Assembly: GCF_000172975.1 (NCBI RefSeq)
Contig: NZ_ABTR02000001.1
Span: 1,836,501-1,900,500, forward strand
Length of the DNA stretch: 64,000 bases
Direction of reading: 5' to 3'
Source of the DNA: Dethiosulfovibrio peptidovorans DSM 11002
Lineage (GTDB): Bacteria; Synergistota; Synergistia; Synergistales; Dethiosulfovibrionaceae
In this document: piece by piece, positions 32,577 through 42,185 of the stretch
Position numbering within the stretch: the first letter of the stretch is position 1
How the letters are laid out: each line of letters begins with the position of its first letter
The notes under the pieces: generated by a model
Databases searched by the model: none
Told to the model about the DNA's origin: nothing
Seen by the model: only the letters and a program-made list of their open reading frames with translations
Position numbers and translations under genes: made by a program

Positions 32577-32668
32577 ATGAAGTCTAATGGAGTGTCGGAG
32601 AGATGGCTGTCAAACTGTTCCGTACGACCTAACGAGCTGTTTTGCTAATACGAAAGGAGATTCTGCCT

Positions 32669-33307
32669 TTGAACGGGAACGACTGGGGATATTACGATAG
32701 AAAGGCTTCGGATATCGCTCAAACTTATGACGAGGCGACGGAAGGGATATCCTCTTGGTTCACCAGAGCCTTCTCCGAGGGGGGGAAGGTCCTGGACGTG
32801 GGATGCGGGTCTGGAAGGGATTTAGATCGCCTCCTAGCCGGGGGATGGGACGGTTTTGGGGTGGACCCTTCCGAGAGGTTCCTCCAGGAGGCTTTGAAGC
32901 TATATCCCTCTCTGGAGGGTCGGGTCGTCGTGGATGGGTTGCCCGATCTGGCCTCTCAGACTGATCTTTCCTTCGACGGAGTGCTCTGTTCCGCAGTTTT
33001 GATGCATCTGTCCGAGGATCTCCTTGAGAGGTCTCTGATCTCCCTATCCAGGGTGCTTCGTCCCGGTGGAACTCTTCTGGTTTCCTTGCCGTTGGATGGA
33101 GGAGGAGTTCCTGTTAGAGGAGTGGACCGAGACGGTCGGTTCTTCAGCGGAATATCTCCCCATCGATTGGGAGCTATGGCCATTCCAGTGGGGTTTTGTC
33201 TTTTGGATGAGACACTGAGCGAGGATTCTCTGGGACGCCGGGGCAGAAAGTGGTTTACCGCCCTTTATCGTCTGAATAGGCGATGGGACCGATCATGCGG
33301 AGTATAG
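32669..33307 (+). CDS. Class I SAM-dependent methyltransferase
   Basis: 212-residue enzyme with the Rossmann methyltransferase motif VLDVGCGSGRDLDRLL near residue 41, an acidic GVDPSERFL loop, and FDGVLCSAVLMHLSED followed by RVLRPGGTLLVSLP. TTG 32669 is placed eight bases after AAAGGAGA. The substrate is unknown. It ends just before ywbE and may share its transcript. Confidence 0.85.
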   Translation: MNGNDWGYYDRKASDIAQTYDEATEGISSWFTRAFSEGGKVLDVGCGSGRDLDRLLAGGWDGFGVDPSERFLQEALKLYPSLEGRVVVDGLPDLASQTDLSFDGVLCSAVLMHLSEDLLERSLISLSRVLRPGGTLLVSLPLDGGGVPVRGVDRDGRFFSGISPHRLGAMAIPVGFCLLDETLSEDSLGRRGRKWFTALYRLNRRWDRSCGV

Positions 33308-33369
33308 GCCGTTGTGTTATAGTTTTTAGGAAAGTTGCTTTACCTTGTAAAAGAATTGGAGGGCTGAAT

Positions 33370-33567
33370 TTGTCTGGAAATATAAGAAGCGAGATAAAAC
33401 CTGGCATGAGGGTAATGGTCGTACAGAAGCAGGATCAGAGAACCGGAAAGCTTACCGAAGGGATCGTCCAGGATCTTCTGACGAAAAGCCCCAGCCATCC
33501 CCACGGAATTAAGGTTCGACTGGAAAGCGGAGTGGTCGGAAGAGTAAAGGAAATAGTGAAGGACTGA
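33370..33567 (+). CDS. ywbE: YwbE family protein (DUF2196)
   Basis: 65-residue basic protein with the family pattern IRSEIKPGMRVMVVQKQDQRTGKLTEG and SHPHGIKVRLESGVVGRV, resembling a small RNA-binding-like beta fold. TTG 33370 follows GGAGGG; the longer frame from 33283 overlaps the methyltransferase gene and was rejected. Function unknown in all hosts I know. A terminator follows. Confidence 0.85.
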   Translation: MSGNIRSEIKPGMRVMVVQKQDQRTGKLTEGIVQDLLTKSPSHPHGIKVRLESGVVGRVKEIVKD

Positions 33568-33569
33568 AC

Positions 33570-33607
33570 GGCGGCATCTCTCTTTTTAGGGAGTGCCGTC
33601 TTTTTTT
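33570..33607 (+). terminator. Rho-independent terminator after ywbE
   Basis: Stem CGGCA(T)CTCTC / GGGAGTGCCG with one bulged base, followed by seven Ts. A TATAAT at 33615-33620 just beyond may be the -10 of the next gene. Confidence 0.85.
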
Positions 33608-33656
33608 GTTGCGTTATAATGGTGGAGTAAAAGACTTTAACCCGGAGGCTCTATTC

Positions 33657-34718
33657 ATGGGCGATAAAGATGTTGTGATGAGGATAACAGGTCTTGACTT
33701 GGACGAAGCCGTATCTCAAGGGCTCCTCTCGACGGAAAACAGAGAGGAGCTCGAGGCTTTTTTAGTCGAACGTTCGATCGATAGAGGAGAGGGTCTGGGA
33801 TTCGTTAGTTTGGCTTACTATCTTGGAGCGATGGTGGTCGTATCTGCTTTGACCTGGTTTGTTGCCGATTCCTGGGATCGTGTAGGAGGCTGGGGCCTTA
33901 GCGCCATCGCTTTAGCGTATGGTTGTGGCTTCGCTGCGGCGGGATTTCGATTTTACGGCCGTAGCGACACGAAGACTCTGGGGGGGCTTTTGATAACCAT
34001 GTCGGTCTGTCTGACCCCCCTTTTCACCTACGGACTGCAGAAGGGTACCGGACTCTGGACGGGGTCTGCTCCAGGAGAGTATGTCGATTTTTTCAACTGG
34101 GTGCGGTCCGGTTGGTGCGTGATGGAGATATCTACGGTCCTGGTCGGATTGATAGCCATGAAATACGTGAGCTTCCCCTTTCTGGTAGCTCCGGTCTCCT
34201 TCTCTCTGTGGTTCCTCTCTATGGATATAACCCCTCTTTTAGGTGTCGACCATAGGGTGGTCTCTTTGGTGTTCGGGATTTTTATGATTGGTTTCGCTCT
34301 TTGGTGGGATCTGAGAGAGGACGTGGAGGGACGGGAATACGGTTTTTGGCTCCATCTCTTCGGTGCCGTAGCGTTCTGGGGCGGACTCTCCACCATGGAC
34401 GGAAGGACAGAGCTGAGAAGGGCTCTATATTGTCTGATAAACCTCGGATTCGTCCTGTTCTCACTGTTGGTGGATCGGTCGATATACCTGGTAGTGGGAG
34501 CATCGGGTTTTTTCGGTTATCTAGGTCACCTTGCCTGGGTGGTCTTCAAAGACACCCTCTATTTCCCTTTCCTGCTGGTCCTGTTCGGTTTATCCGTTAT
34601 GTGGCTCGGGCTGTGGTATCACAAAAACAGGAAATCTTTGACCCTGTGGATGGAATCCAGAATGCCTGATTGGTTTTTGAGGATTCGAGAGATCCGCGGC
34701 GATTCGTCGTCATGGTGA
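33657..34718 (+). CDS. DUF2157-like multispan membrane protein
   Basis: 353-residue membrane protein. The cytoplasmic N-terminus (LDLDEAVSQGLLSTENREELEAFL) resembles DUF2157. About ten hydrophobic spans follow between residues 48 and 325, beginning SLAYYLGAMVVVSALTWFVADSW, and the basic C-terminal tail ends in the cytoplasm. ATG 33657 follows CCGGAGG. Function unknown. It lies 4 bp before sbcD and is probably co-transcribed with it. Confidence 0.75.
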   Translation: MGDKDVVMRITGLDLDEAVSQGLLSTENREELEAFLVERSIDRGEGLGFVSLAYYLGAMVVVSALTWFVADSWDRVGGWGLSAIALAYGCGFAAAGFRFYGRSDTKTLGGLLITMSVCLTPLFTYGLQKGTGLWTGSAPGEYVDFFNWVRSGWCVMEISTVLVGLIAMKYVSFPFLVAPVSFSLWFLSMDITPLLGVDHRVVSLVFGIFMIGFALWWDLREDVEGREYGFWLHLFGAVAFWGGLSTMDGRTELRRALYCLINLGFVLFSLLVDRSIYLVVGASGFFGYLGHLAWVVFKDTLYFPFLLVLFGLSVMWLGLWYHKNRKSLTLWMESRMPDWFLRIREIRGDSSSW

Positions 34719-34722
34719 TCCC

Positions 34723-35943
34723 ATGAGATTGCTGCATACGTCCGATTGGCATCTGGGGAAGTCCCTTTGCGGCAGGAGGAGAACGGAGGAGCAGGCAGAG
34801 TTTCTGGATTGGCTTGCCGGCCTCATACTTAGAGAGTCCGTGGATCTGTTGCTTGTAGCGGGAGATGTCTTCGATACCGGGACTCCCGGAAGCGGTGTAC
34901 AACGACTTTATTACCGTTTTCTGTGTTCGGTTGCCGAAAGTGGCTGTAGCGTCGTCGTGGTGGCCGGTAACCACGATTCTCCGTCGTTGTTGGACGCCCC
35001 TTCCGACATATTGGGATACATGAACGTTTTCGTCCTTGGCGTCGCAGATCCGGAGAGAGAGGTCGTCTCCATAGTCGACGGAGACGGCGAGGTCATCGCT
35101 CTGGTCGGTGCTGTTCCCTATCTCAGGGAGAGGGACATTCGGCGTTCCTCTTGGTCCGACGATCCCATGGACCGCGATAGGGCTTTGGCGTTGGGGGTAG
35201 AGGAACATTACTCGAGGATCTTCGAGACCATGAGGAAAAAAAGCGAGTCCTCGCCCGGTGTACCCAGAATAGCTATGGGGCATCTGTTCGCCGCCGGAGG
35301 CAAGGTTAAGGACGACGACGGAAGTCGGGACCTCTACGTCGGAGGGTTGGGCCGAGTTGGAACGGATATCTTTCCCGATTGGTTGGACTACGTCGCCTTG
35401 GGACATATTCACGGAGCCCAGATAGTCGGAGGGCGAGAGAGATGTCGCTACAGCGGATCTCCTATGCCCCTCGGCTTCGGAGAGTCCGGTATGGAGAAGT
35501 CTGTGTATCTGGTGGATCTGGAGGGACCGGATTTCTCCTGTAGAGCCGTCCCTGTCCCGTCCAGGACGGAGGTTATCTCCCTGAAGGGAAACAGACATGC
35601 CCTTTCCGAAGGACTTTCGGAACTGGTCCTTGTCGGACGACCCTGTCTGGTAGAGGCCGTCCTTTGTGATGATGTTCCTTTCTCCAGCCTGAGGGAGGAT
35701 CTAGAATCGATAGTCGACGGTTCGTCGGTAGAGCTACTAAGGGTGAAGGACGGTACAGGTATAAACGGAAACTGGAGTTTCGAGGTCTCCGGCGGATTGG
35801 AGAGCATGACGGAGGAGGACGTCTTTTTGAGGAGGCTGGAGGGCGTCTCCTTAAAACAGGACGTAAGGGATATCTACGTTGCTATGTTCCGTGAAGTCCT
35901 TCAGGACATTCTGGACCAGGATGGAGATGAGACGACGTTATGA
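34723..35943 (+). CDS. sbcD: Exonuclease SbcD (Mre11-like nuclease)
   Basis: 406-residue nuclease subunit of the SbcCD complex, which trims DNA ends and cleaves hairpins. Calcineurin-like metal motifs run in order: LLHTSDWHLGKSL, VDLLLVAGDVFDTGTP, VVVVAGNHDSPSLL, IAMGHLFAAGG and DYVALGHIHGAQ, followed by RYSGSPMPLGFGE. It overlaps sbcC by 4 bp. Confidence 0.95.
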   Translation: MRLLHTSDWHLGKSLCGRRRTEEQAEFLDWLAGLILRESVDLLLVAGDVFDTGTPGSGVQRLYYRFLCSVAESGCSVVVVAGNHDSPSLLDAPSDILGYMNVFVLGVADPEREVVSIVDGDGEVIALVGAVPYLRERDIRRSSWSDDPMDRDRALALGVEEHYSRIFETMRKKSESSPGVPRIAMGHLFAAGGKVKDDDGSRDLYVGGLGRVGTDIFPDWLDYVALGHIHGAQIVGGRERCRYSGSPMPLGFGESGMEKSVYLVDLEGPDFSCRAVPVPSRTEVISLKGNRHALSEGLSELVLVGRPCLVEAVLCDDVPFSSLREDLESIVDGSSVELLRVKDGTGINGNWSFEVSGGLESMTEEDVFLRRLEGVSLKQDVRDIYVAMFREVLQDILDQDGDETTL

Positions 35944-38900
35944 GACTCCTTCGACTTCGATTCAAAAACCTCAATTCATTGGAGGGACGATGGTCCATAG
36001 ACTTCAGGGATCAGAGATATCTTGACGATTGCCTCTTTGCCATAGTGGGTCCCACCGGTTCTGGCAAGTCCACCGTTCTCGACGCCCTTTGTCTGGCCCT
36101 CTACGGCAGGACCCCCAGACTGAGCAGGGTAACCGGTTCGGAGAACGAGATAATGAGCAGAAAAACCGGGGAGTGTTTTGCCCAGGTCGAGTTCGAGGCT
36201 GGAGGAGAGTCATATCGCTGTACTTGGAGCCAACACCGTTCCAGGAAATCTCCTTCCGGAAAGCTGCAACAGCCGACTCACCTACTGTCCCGTTCGAATG
36301 GGGAGGTCTTGGAGTCCGCTTTGAGTAAAACTTCCTCTGCTGTCTCCGATCTGACCGGCCTGGATTTCGATCGCTTTACCAGATCGGTTCTGCTTGCCCA
36401 GGGCGGTTTTGCCGCTTTTCTGGACGCATCTCCCGGAGACAGGGCTCCTCTCCTTGAGAGGATCACCGGGACGGAGATATTCAGTCGAATATCCATTGCC
36501 GTTCATGAGAGAAAGAGGAAGGAGGAAGAGGTCCTTAAGGATTTGAAGAACCGTCTTGCCTCCGAGGTGGAAGACGGTCCTTCCGGCGAAGAGGTGAAGA
36601 GAGATCTTGACGGTTTGGAGATCGATATAGAGAGGATCTCCTCGGATCTGAAGGAGATGGAGTCTCGGATTGGCTCTCTTCGGGAAAGAGAGAGACTGGA
36701 GTCGGAGATAAAAAATATCGAGCTTTTAATCGCGGACCTGGAGGAAGAGAGACTCTCCAGAAAGATCGACCTGGGGCGTCTGGAGAGATATAGGAGCGCT
36801 CAAACCCTAGCCGCTCCCTACGAAAGACTTTCCTCCATCAGGGAACGTCTCGCCGAGCTGGATTCCTCCCTCCTGGAAATAGATAGGTCCATAGAATCCG
36901 CTTTCTCCGAGGTAAGGGCCCGGAAGGAAGAAAGCGAACGTCTGTCGTCCGACATCAGAGAGATGGAGATCGAGAGAGAGCGATTCATCCCTATATGGCG
37001 GAAGGCCAAGGATATGGACAGCCATATCGGATCTCTCCGTTCCTCCCTGTCCGAGAGGGAAAGGGCAAGAGACGATGAGAGGAAAGGCCTGTCTAAGATT
37101 GAGGAGCGGATCCTTGACGTAGAGAAAGAACTCGAGGCTTTGGAGAAGAGCAAAAAACTCTGGAGTCTCAGGATGGAGCGGATGGAGGGCTGGGATTCTC
37201 TGATCCCTCGGCTTTCGGATATAGAGGAACGGTTGAGGAGGTTTAGGGTACTGTCCTCCGAGCTGGAATCCCTGGAGGGACGCCTCCCAAGATTATCTAA
37301 GGAGGTCGTCGAAAGGTCCTCCGACCTCGATCGGTCCAGGTTGGAACTGGAAGGTCTGACCGACGAAGTCGAATCGCTGGAGAAATCCAAGGTTCGTCAG
37401 GATTCCCGTCTGAAACGTCTTCTATCGGGACGTCCAATTGCGGAATGGAGGGCCATGGAAGCCTTTTTCCGTCGTTCAATCTCGCTTTTTGAAGGAGAGT
37501 CCAGGTCTGTCGAACTGGAAAAACAGATAGTTACGTTGAGGACCGATCTCAGGAAAAAAGAGGCGGATCTGATGGTTCTTGCGGAAAAAGCAGGTCTTCT
37601 CGATTCCTTGGTAGAATCTTTGGATAAGAGAAGGGAAGATAGAGCGAGGACCCTTTCGATGGAGGTGCAGAGGGGCTCTCTGGTCGACGGATGTCCCTGT
37701 CCTCTCTGCGGGGCGCTCCATCACCCCTATTCGTCGAAGGTACCCGGTTTCGACGATGGATTGGACGAAGAGTGGCGTTCCAGAAAAGCCGAACTGTCCC
37801 GGCTGAGAGACGAGAAAATCAGGCTCGAGACTACGGTCGAGACTTCGTCTGACCAGCTTAAAGGGATGGAATTGGAGAGATCCGAGCTTCTGAGGTCTAT
37901 CGAAAGCGAGAGATCTGCCCTGATGTCATCGGCGAAGTCCTTGTCCTTATCGATTCCTTCCGACGAAGGCAAATCCCTTCTTGAAAAAAGACGGCTGGAG
38001 AAGAGACTCAAGCTTTTAGATAGGATATCGGAGATCAGGGATGAAAAAAGAGGAAGGCTGGAGAATCTCAGATCCTCCATCGGAGAGAAGGAGAGGGCGG
38101 TTCATCGTATCGAGCTATCCCTGTCCGAGTTGGAGAATAGTCTTCGCGTCGCCAGAGAGAAAAAAAGTCGACTTGTCGGAGATCTCTCCTCGATAAAAAT
38201 CTCCCTTGAGGCGGACCTGTCTCCTGTCGGTCTGGACATAGGGGACGATCTGGAGACAGAGATCTCCGAAGGAGCTTTAGAGTTCGAAAAAGTGAGCAGA
38301 TCTCTTGATTCCTTGCTGGATAGTCAGACCGAGCTTCTTGCCGATAAGAGGGAACTGGAGGCGGAACGATCCTCCCTCTCCAATCGATTGAAGGTTATCT
38401 CTGAGGGGATAAAAGAGAGGGAGGAAGAGATCGCCAAGCGGCTTGTCGAGAGGAAGACATTGTTCCCGGGGAACCCCGATGTTGCCGAGGAGGATTTTGA
38501 TGCAAGGTTGAAGGAGCTTTCCTCGGAATTGGAGAGAGTTAAACGTTTTTTGGCGGTTTCGGAGAGACAGCTTGATTCTTACAGAGAGTCGAGGGGGAAT
38601 ATATCGAAGGAAGCGGCATCGATGAAATTGGAGCTTGCCTCGGCCGAGGTCGCCTTTGGAGAACTCTGTAGAAAGGCAGGCCTTTCCGGTGAGCCCGACT
38701 TCGTAGCTTCCTTTCGCGATCAGGACGACATGGAGGAGCTTTCTCTTTGGATGGAAGACTGGAGAAACAGAAAAAATACCGCCGAGACCAATCTAGCCGA
38801 TCGTAAAAGCAGAAAGGCCTCCATAGGCGAATTTGACGGGGAAGATCTCCGGTCTGTCGAGGCGAAGGCGGAGGCTCTGAGGTCCGAAAGGGACCTTAAA

Positions 38901-39524
38901 CTGGCAGAAAAAGGTCGGCTAAATGCCGAATTGGACAGGATAGAAGAGATGGAAAAAAGCAGGTCGGAATTGAAGTCCAGACTTAAGGAACAAGTTTCGA
39001 ACGTCGAGCTTTGGCGAGGGCTTCACGGTCTGATAGGGTCCGCCGACGGGAAGAGATTTCGGTCTTTCGCCCAAGGGATAGCCTTCAAGACCCTAATCTC
39101 CCTCGCCAACGGCGAGCTTCGAAGGATGACGGATCGGTATGTCTTGCTTCCCAAGGAGGACGAGCCTATGGAGCTCCTCGTCAAGGACTTCTATCAGGCC
39201 GGCGAGATACGGTCTACCAGAAATCTGTCCGGAGGGGAGCGCTTCCTTGTCAGTCTATCCCTAGCCCTGGGGCTCTCCGATATGTCCAGTCGTAAGGTTA
39301 GGGTTGACTCGTTGTTTCTGGACGAGGGGTTCGGCACATTGGACGAAGCCGCTTTGGACCAGGCTCTAGAGGCCTTGTCGGAGCTTCGGCGGGGCGGTAA
39401 GCTCATAGGCGTGATATCCCACGTCTCTGCGATAAGAGAGAGGATCGGGGCTCGGATAAGGGTGGAACCTTCGGGAGGAGGCAGAAGCCGTCTGAGTGGT
39501 CCAGGAGTTTTACGAGAAAAGTAG
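35940..39524 (+). CDS. sbcC: Exonuclease SbcC (Rad50-like ATPase)
   Basis: 1194-residue SMC-like ATPase partner of SbcD. The Walker A is in AIVGPTGSGKSTVLDALCLALYG (residues 35-57), followed by a Q-loop region (SRVTGSENEIMSRKTGECFAQVEFE). Two long charged coiled-coil arms flank a zinc hook CPLCGALHHP near residue 585. The C-terminal lobe has the signature RNLSGGERFLVSLSLALGLSD near residue 1095, Walker B VDSLFLDEGFGTLD, and the D-loop and His switch VISHV. Size fits SbcC. It ends 17 bp before the HATPase-GNAT gene, which is unusual company. Confidence 0.95.
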   Translation: MRLLRLRFKNLNSLEGRWSIDFRDQRYLDDCLFAIVGPTGSGKSTVLDALCLALYGRTPRLSRVTGSENEIMSRKTGECFAQVEFEAGGESYRCTWSQHRSRKSPSGKLQQPTHLLSRSNGEVLESALSKTSSAVSDLTGLDFDRFTRSVLLAQGGFAAFLDASPGDRAPLLERITGTEIFSRISIAVHERKRKEEEVLKDLKNRLASEVEDGPSGEEVKRDLDGLEIDIERISSDLKEMESRIGSLRERERLESEIKNIELLIADLEEERLSRKIDLGRLERYRSAQTLAAPYERLSSIRERLAELDSSLLEIDRSIESAFSEVRARKEESERLSSDIREMEIERERFIPIWRKAKDMDSHIGSLRSSLSERERARDDERKGLSKIEERILDVEKELEALEKSKKLWSLRMERMEGWDSLIPRLSDIEERLRRFRVLSSELESLEGRLPRLSKEVVERSSDLDRSRLELEGLTDEVESLEKSKVRQDSRLKRLLSGRPIAEWRAMEAFFRRSISLFEGESRSVELEKQIVTLRTDLRKKEADLMVLAEKAGLLDSLVESLDKRREDRARTLSMEVQRGSLVDGCPCPLCGALHHPYSSKVPGFDDGLDEEWRSRKAELSRLRDEKIRLETTVETSSDQLKGMELERSELLRSIESERSALMSSAKSLSLSIPSDEGKSLLEKRRLEKRLKLLDRISEIRDEKRGRLENLRSSIGEKERAVHRIELSLSELENSLRVAREKKSRLVGDLSSIKISLEADLSPVGLDIGDDLETEISEGALEFEKVSRSLDSLLDSQTELLADKRELEAERSSLSNRLKVISEGIKEREEEIAKRLVERKTLFPGNPDVAEEDFDARLKELSSELERVKRFLAVSERQLDSYRESRGNISKEAASMKLELASAEVAFGELCRKAGLSGEPDFVASFRDQDDMEELSLWMEDWRNRKNTAETNLADRKSRKASIGEFDGEDLRSVEAKAEALRSERDLKLAEKGRLNAELDRIEEMEKSRSELKSRLKEQVSNVELWRGLHGLIGSADGKRFRSFAQGIAFKTLISLANGELRRMTDRYVLLPKEDEPMELLVKDFYQAGEIRSTRNLSGGERFLVSLSLALGLSDMSSRKVRVDSLFLDEGFGTLDEAALDQALEALSELRRGGKLIGVISHVSAIRERIGARIRVEPSGGGRSRLSGPGVLREK

Positions 39525-39541
39525 ATAGAAGGAGGAAGGTC

Positions 39542-41044
39542 ATGGCTGGAGAGTCGTTGCGATCGTCGGTTTCGTTGCCCACGGATTTGACGTATCTGGA
39601 ACCCCTTGAGGGATTCGTCAGGGGACTGTGCAGGGTCGCGGGGTGCGATCAGAGGGACACGTCCATGGTAGCGTTGGCGATCGAGGAGGCGGTCAGCAAC
39701 GTCATCCAACATGGATATGACCAGGGCGAGACGGATGTCTTCGACGTCTCCTTCGATGTGGGCGCTGCCGGCATAGTTGTCGAGGTCCACGATAAAGGAC
39801 TTCCCTTCGATCCCGAATCGTTTTTTTTCAAAGAGCCTCTCTCGGGGGGAGCTGCTCCGGAGAGAGGGATAGGCATAAAGTTAATGAAGGGCGCCATGGA
39901 CAGGGTGGAGTTCGTCAATCTCGGCAAGGGCGGAAAATTGGTCAGGATGACCAAATACTTTCGTCACAGGAGGATAGACAGTTATTTCACCGATGGGGAA
40001 TTGGTCGATTCACCTGAAGAGGAGTCTTTTTTGGGGCCATTTGAGGTTAGAGTCATGAAGTCGGAGGAGGCGCTGGAGATATCTCGCTGTGCCTATCGAG
40101 CCTACGGTTACAGCTACAGGGAGTTCGTATATTACCCGGAGAGGATAAGAGAGCTCAACGAAAGCGGAATGATGAGGTCCTTCGTCGCAATCGATTCCAG
40201 AAATTCCCTCGTGGGACATCTGGCCCTTTCGTTTTCCGATCTCGATTCCGTCATAGCCGAGATGGCTGCGGCTTTCGTAAACCCATCCTGTCGGGGCCAG
40301 GGAATTCTCGGGATGATGAACGAGATGGTCATGGCGGAGGCGGAGAGATCGGGTCTTCAGGGATTGTTCGTCCACGCAGTGACCAGTCACGTAGCTTCAC
40401 AGAGGGGAGCAGCCAAGTCCGGTTTCATGTCTACCGGGATTCTTTTGGGGGCGTTGTTCTCAGACTTGAACTTCAAGGCCCTGGCTGGAGAGGTGAGACA
40501 GAGGGAGAGTGCGGCGATTATGTATCGTCCCCTGTGCCATCGTGTGGATTACGATATCTGGGTTCCCGATAGATACGTGTCCATCGTATCCGCCATAGTC
40601 GCTTCCTGCGGGGTGAACGGGAAGGTCCGATCGTCTCCAGTCTCCCTTCCGGAGAGAGCCTCTAGAAGAGGAGAGGGGAACAGAGCCTACAAGGTGGGGG
40701 AGTTCAACTTCGGGGAGATAAGAATAGTGGATTTCGGCCAGGATTCTTTGACTGATCTGCATCAAAGGCTGAGGGAGTTTCGCAGGGATCGGCTAGACGT
40801 CGTGTACCTTTATCTGGACGCAGAGGTCCCCGAGGCTGTGCCCTTCGCCGAGGAATGCCGCCGAATGGGATTCGTGTTTTCCGGATATCTCCCGGGAGAG
40901 CTGAGGGGACACGATGCCTTGATCCTTCAGTATCTAGACGAAACGTCTTTGGATCCGTCTAGGATAAATCTCGCCGGTAAGATGGGGCAGGATATACTGG
41001 AGTATATAGTTGCCGAGATGGATGAAAGGGAGGAGTCTCTATGA
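39542..41044 (+). CDS. HATPase (RsbW-like) - GNAT fusion protein
   Basis: 500-residue soluble fusion. Residues 1-145 are a GHKL ATPase like anti-sigma kinases: N-box MVALAIEEAVSNVIQHGYD near residue 42, G1 VEVHDKGLPFDP, and G2 ERGIGIKLMKGAMDRVEFV. After a linker, residues 165-325 form a GNAT acyltransferase domain (RVMKSEEALEISRCAYRAYGYSYREF, FVNPSCRGQGILGMMNEMVM, then VTSHVASQRGAAKSGFMSTG). A further 170-residue C-terminal part looks like a second degenerate GNAT repeat. It overlaps the LuxE-like gene by 4 bp. It may gate or feed the acyl pathway; the acceptor is unknown. Confidence 0.8.
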   Translation: MAGESLRSSVSLPTDLTYLEPLEGFVRGLCRVAGCDQRDTSMVALAIEEAVSNVIQHGYDQGETDVFDVSFDVGAAGIVVEVHDKGLPFDPESFFFKEPLSGGAAPERGIGIKLMKGAMDRVEFVNLGKGGKLVRMTKYFRHRRIDSYFTDGELVDSPEEESFLGPFEVRVMKSEEALEISRCAYRAYGYSYREFVYYPERIRELNESGMMRSFVAIDSRNSLVGHLALSFSDLDSVIAEMAAAFVNPSCRGQGILGMMNEMVMAEAERSGLQGLFVHAVTSHVASQRGAAKSGFMSTGILLGALFSDLNFKALAGEVRQRESAAIMYRPLCHRVDYDIWVPDRYVSIVSAIVASCGVNGKVRSSPVSLPERASRRGEGNRAYKVGEFNFGEIRIVDFGQDSLTDLHQRLREFRRDRLDVVYLYLDAEVPEAVPFAEECRRMGFVFSGYLPGELRGHDALILQYLDETSLDPSRINLAGKMGQDILEYIVAEMDEREESL

Positions 41045-42183
41045 GAGAGTTCCCAGCGGTGGATGCCTACAGTTGTATCGATAAAGCCTTTGGCCGTACC
41101 GAGGAATCGGATAGGCTTTTTCTCGAGGCAATCAGAGAGAACTACCTGTTTCAGCTCAGTTGTCAGTCTTACGTCAGAGCTCTTATGGAGAGATACGATT
41201 TTTCTCCTGAAGATCTAAAGGGGCCGGAGGATGTATTGAAACTCCCTCCTGTTTTCGTGGATACCATGAAATACCATCGTTTTATCTCTGTTCCGGAAAA
41301 GGACGTTATCATGACACTGACCAGTTCTGGGACCAGCGGGCAGGTTACCCAGGCGTTGTTTGACCGTCCCGGTGTGGAGAGAATACAGCGTATATCCAGT
41401 AAGATATTTAACGATATAGGTTTTTGTTCGTCCAGACCTGCGGGGTATCTCATGTTCAGCTATGCCAGAGAGGACGCCCAATCCATCGGCACCAGTTGGA
41501 GCGATGAGCAGGAGATGAAGTGCGCTCCTGTTTCAGAAGAGAAATGGCTGCTTCGCAAGAACGATGAGGGAATATTCGATTTCGATCCCGAGGAGGCTGT
41601 TGATGCCCTTGCGGATATGGCCGAGAGGGGACCTGTGCGTCTTCTCGGTTTCCCCTCCTTTATATTTCAGACCCTGGATGAATTAGATAGGCAGGGAAGG
41701 TCTATCCAGGTCGATGGAGACAGTTTCGTCATAGCCGGTGGAGGCTGGAAAAACCATGCAGGGGTGCCTATGACGCAGTCCGAGTTTGCCTCCGAACTGG
41801 AGAGGAGGATAGGACTTCCCAAGGAGAACGTCAGGGACCTCTACGGAATGGTCGAGCATGGCATACCCTATTGTTCCTGTCCGATGGGCCATCACCATGT
41901 TCCCGTGTTCTCCAGGGTGGCGGTCCGTCATCCTGTGACCATGGAATTTATGCCTCACGGGGAGGAGGGCCTGCTTCAGCTGATATCGCCTTGGAATGTC
42001 GCTCAGCCGAACTGTTCTATACTGTCCTCCGATCTGGTCCGGGTAGAGAAAGACTGTCCTTGCGGTATTCCCGGCGAATATATCGCTTCGATAAGAAGAG
42101 GCGGTAAGAAAAAACATAAGGGCTGTGCCATTGCGGCCCAGGAGATACTGGATAAAGTACGCGCCGATAGGGAGGGACGATAA
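41041..42183 (+). CDS. LuxE-like acyl-protein synthetase
   Basis: 380-residue adenylate-forming enzyme of the LuxE family (acyl-protein synthetase), which in luminous bacteria activates a fatty acid as acyl-AMP and hands it to a Cys. The ATP loop is LTSSGTSGQVTQ near residue 95. LuxE-like core blocks are RLLGFPSFIFQTLDEL, VIAGGGWKNHAGVPM, the YGMVEHGIPYCSCPMGHHH stretch near 266 (Cys and His rich), and an ISPWNVAQPNC region; a CPCG pair lies near the C-terminus. No thioesterase (LuxD) accompanies it. It is coupled to both neighbours. Confidence 0.8.
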   Translation: MREFPAVDAYSCIDKAFGRTEESDRLFLEAIRENYLFQLSCQSYVRALMERYDFSPEDLKGPEDVLKLPPVFVDTMKYHRFISVPEKDVIMTLTSSGTSGQVTQALFDRPGVERIQRISSKIFNDIGFCSSRPAGYLMFSYAREDAQSIGTSWSDEQEMKCAPVSEEKWLLRKNDEGIFDFDPEEAVDALADMAERGPVRLLGFPSFIFQTLDELDRQGRSIQVDGDSFVIAGGGWKNHAGVPMTQSEFASELERRIGLPKENVRDLYGMVEHGIPYCSCPMGHHHVPVFSRVAVRHPVTMEFMPHGEEGLLQLISPWNVAQPNCSILSSDLVRVEKDCPCGIPGEYIASIRRGGKKKHKGCAIAAQEILDKVRADREGR

Positions 42184-42185
42184 TC

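Noticed and set aside
32535-32648. 37-codon frame upstream of the methyltransferase gene
   Set aside because: No Shine-Dalgarno site, overlaps the likely promoter region, and the frame is too short to support.
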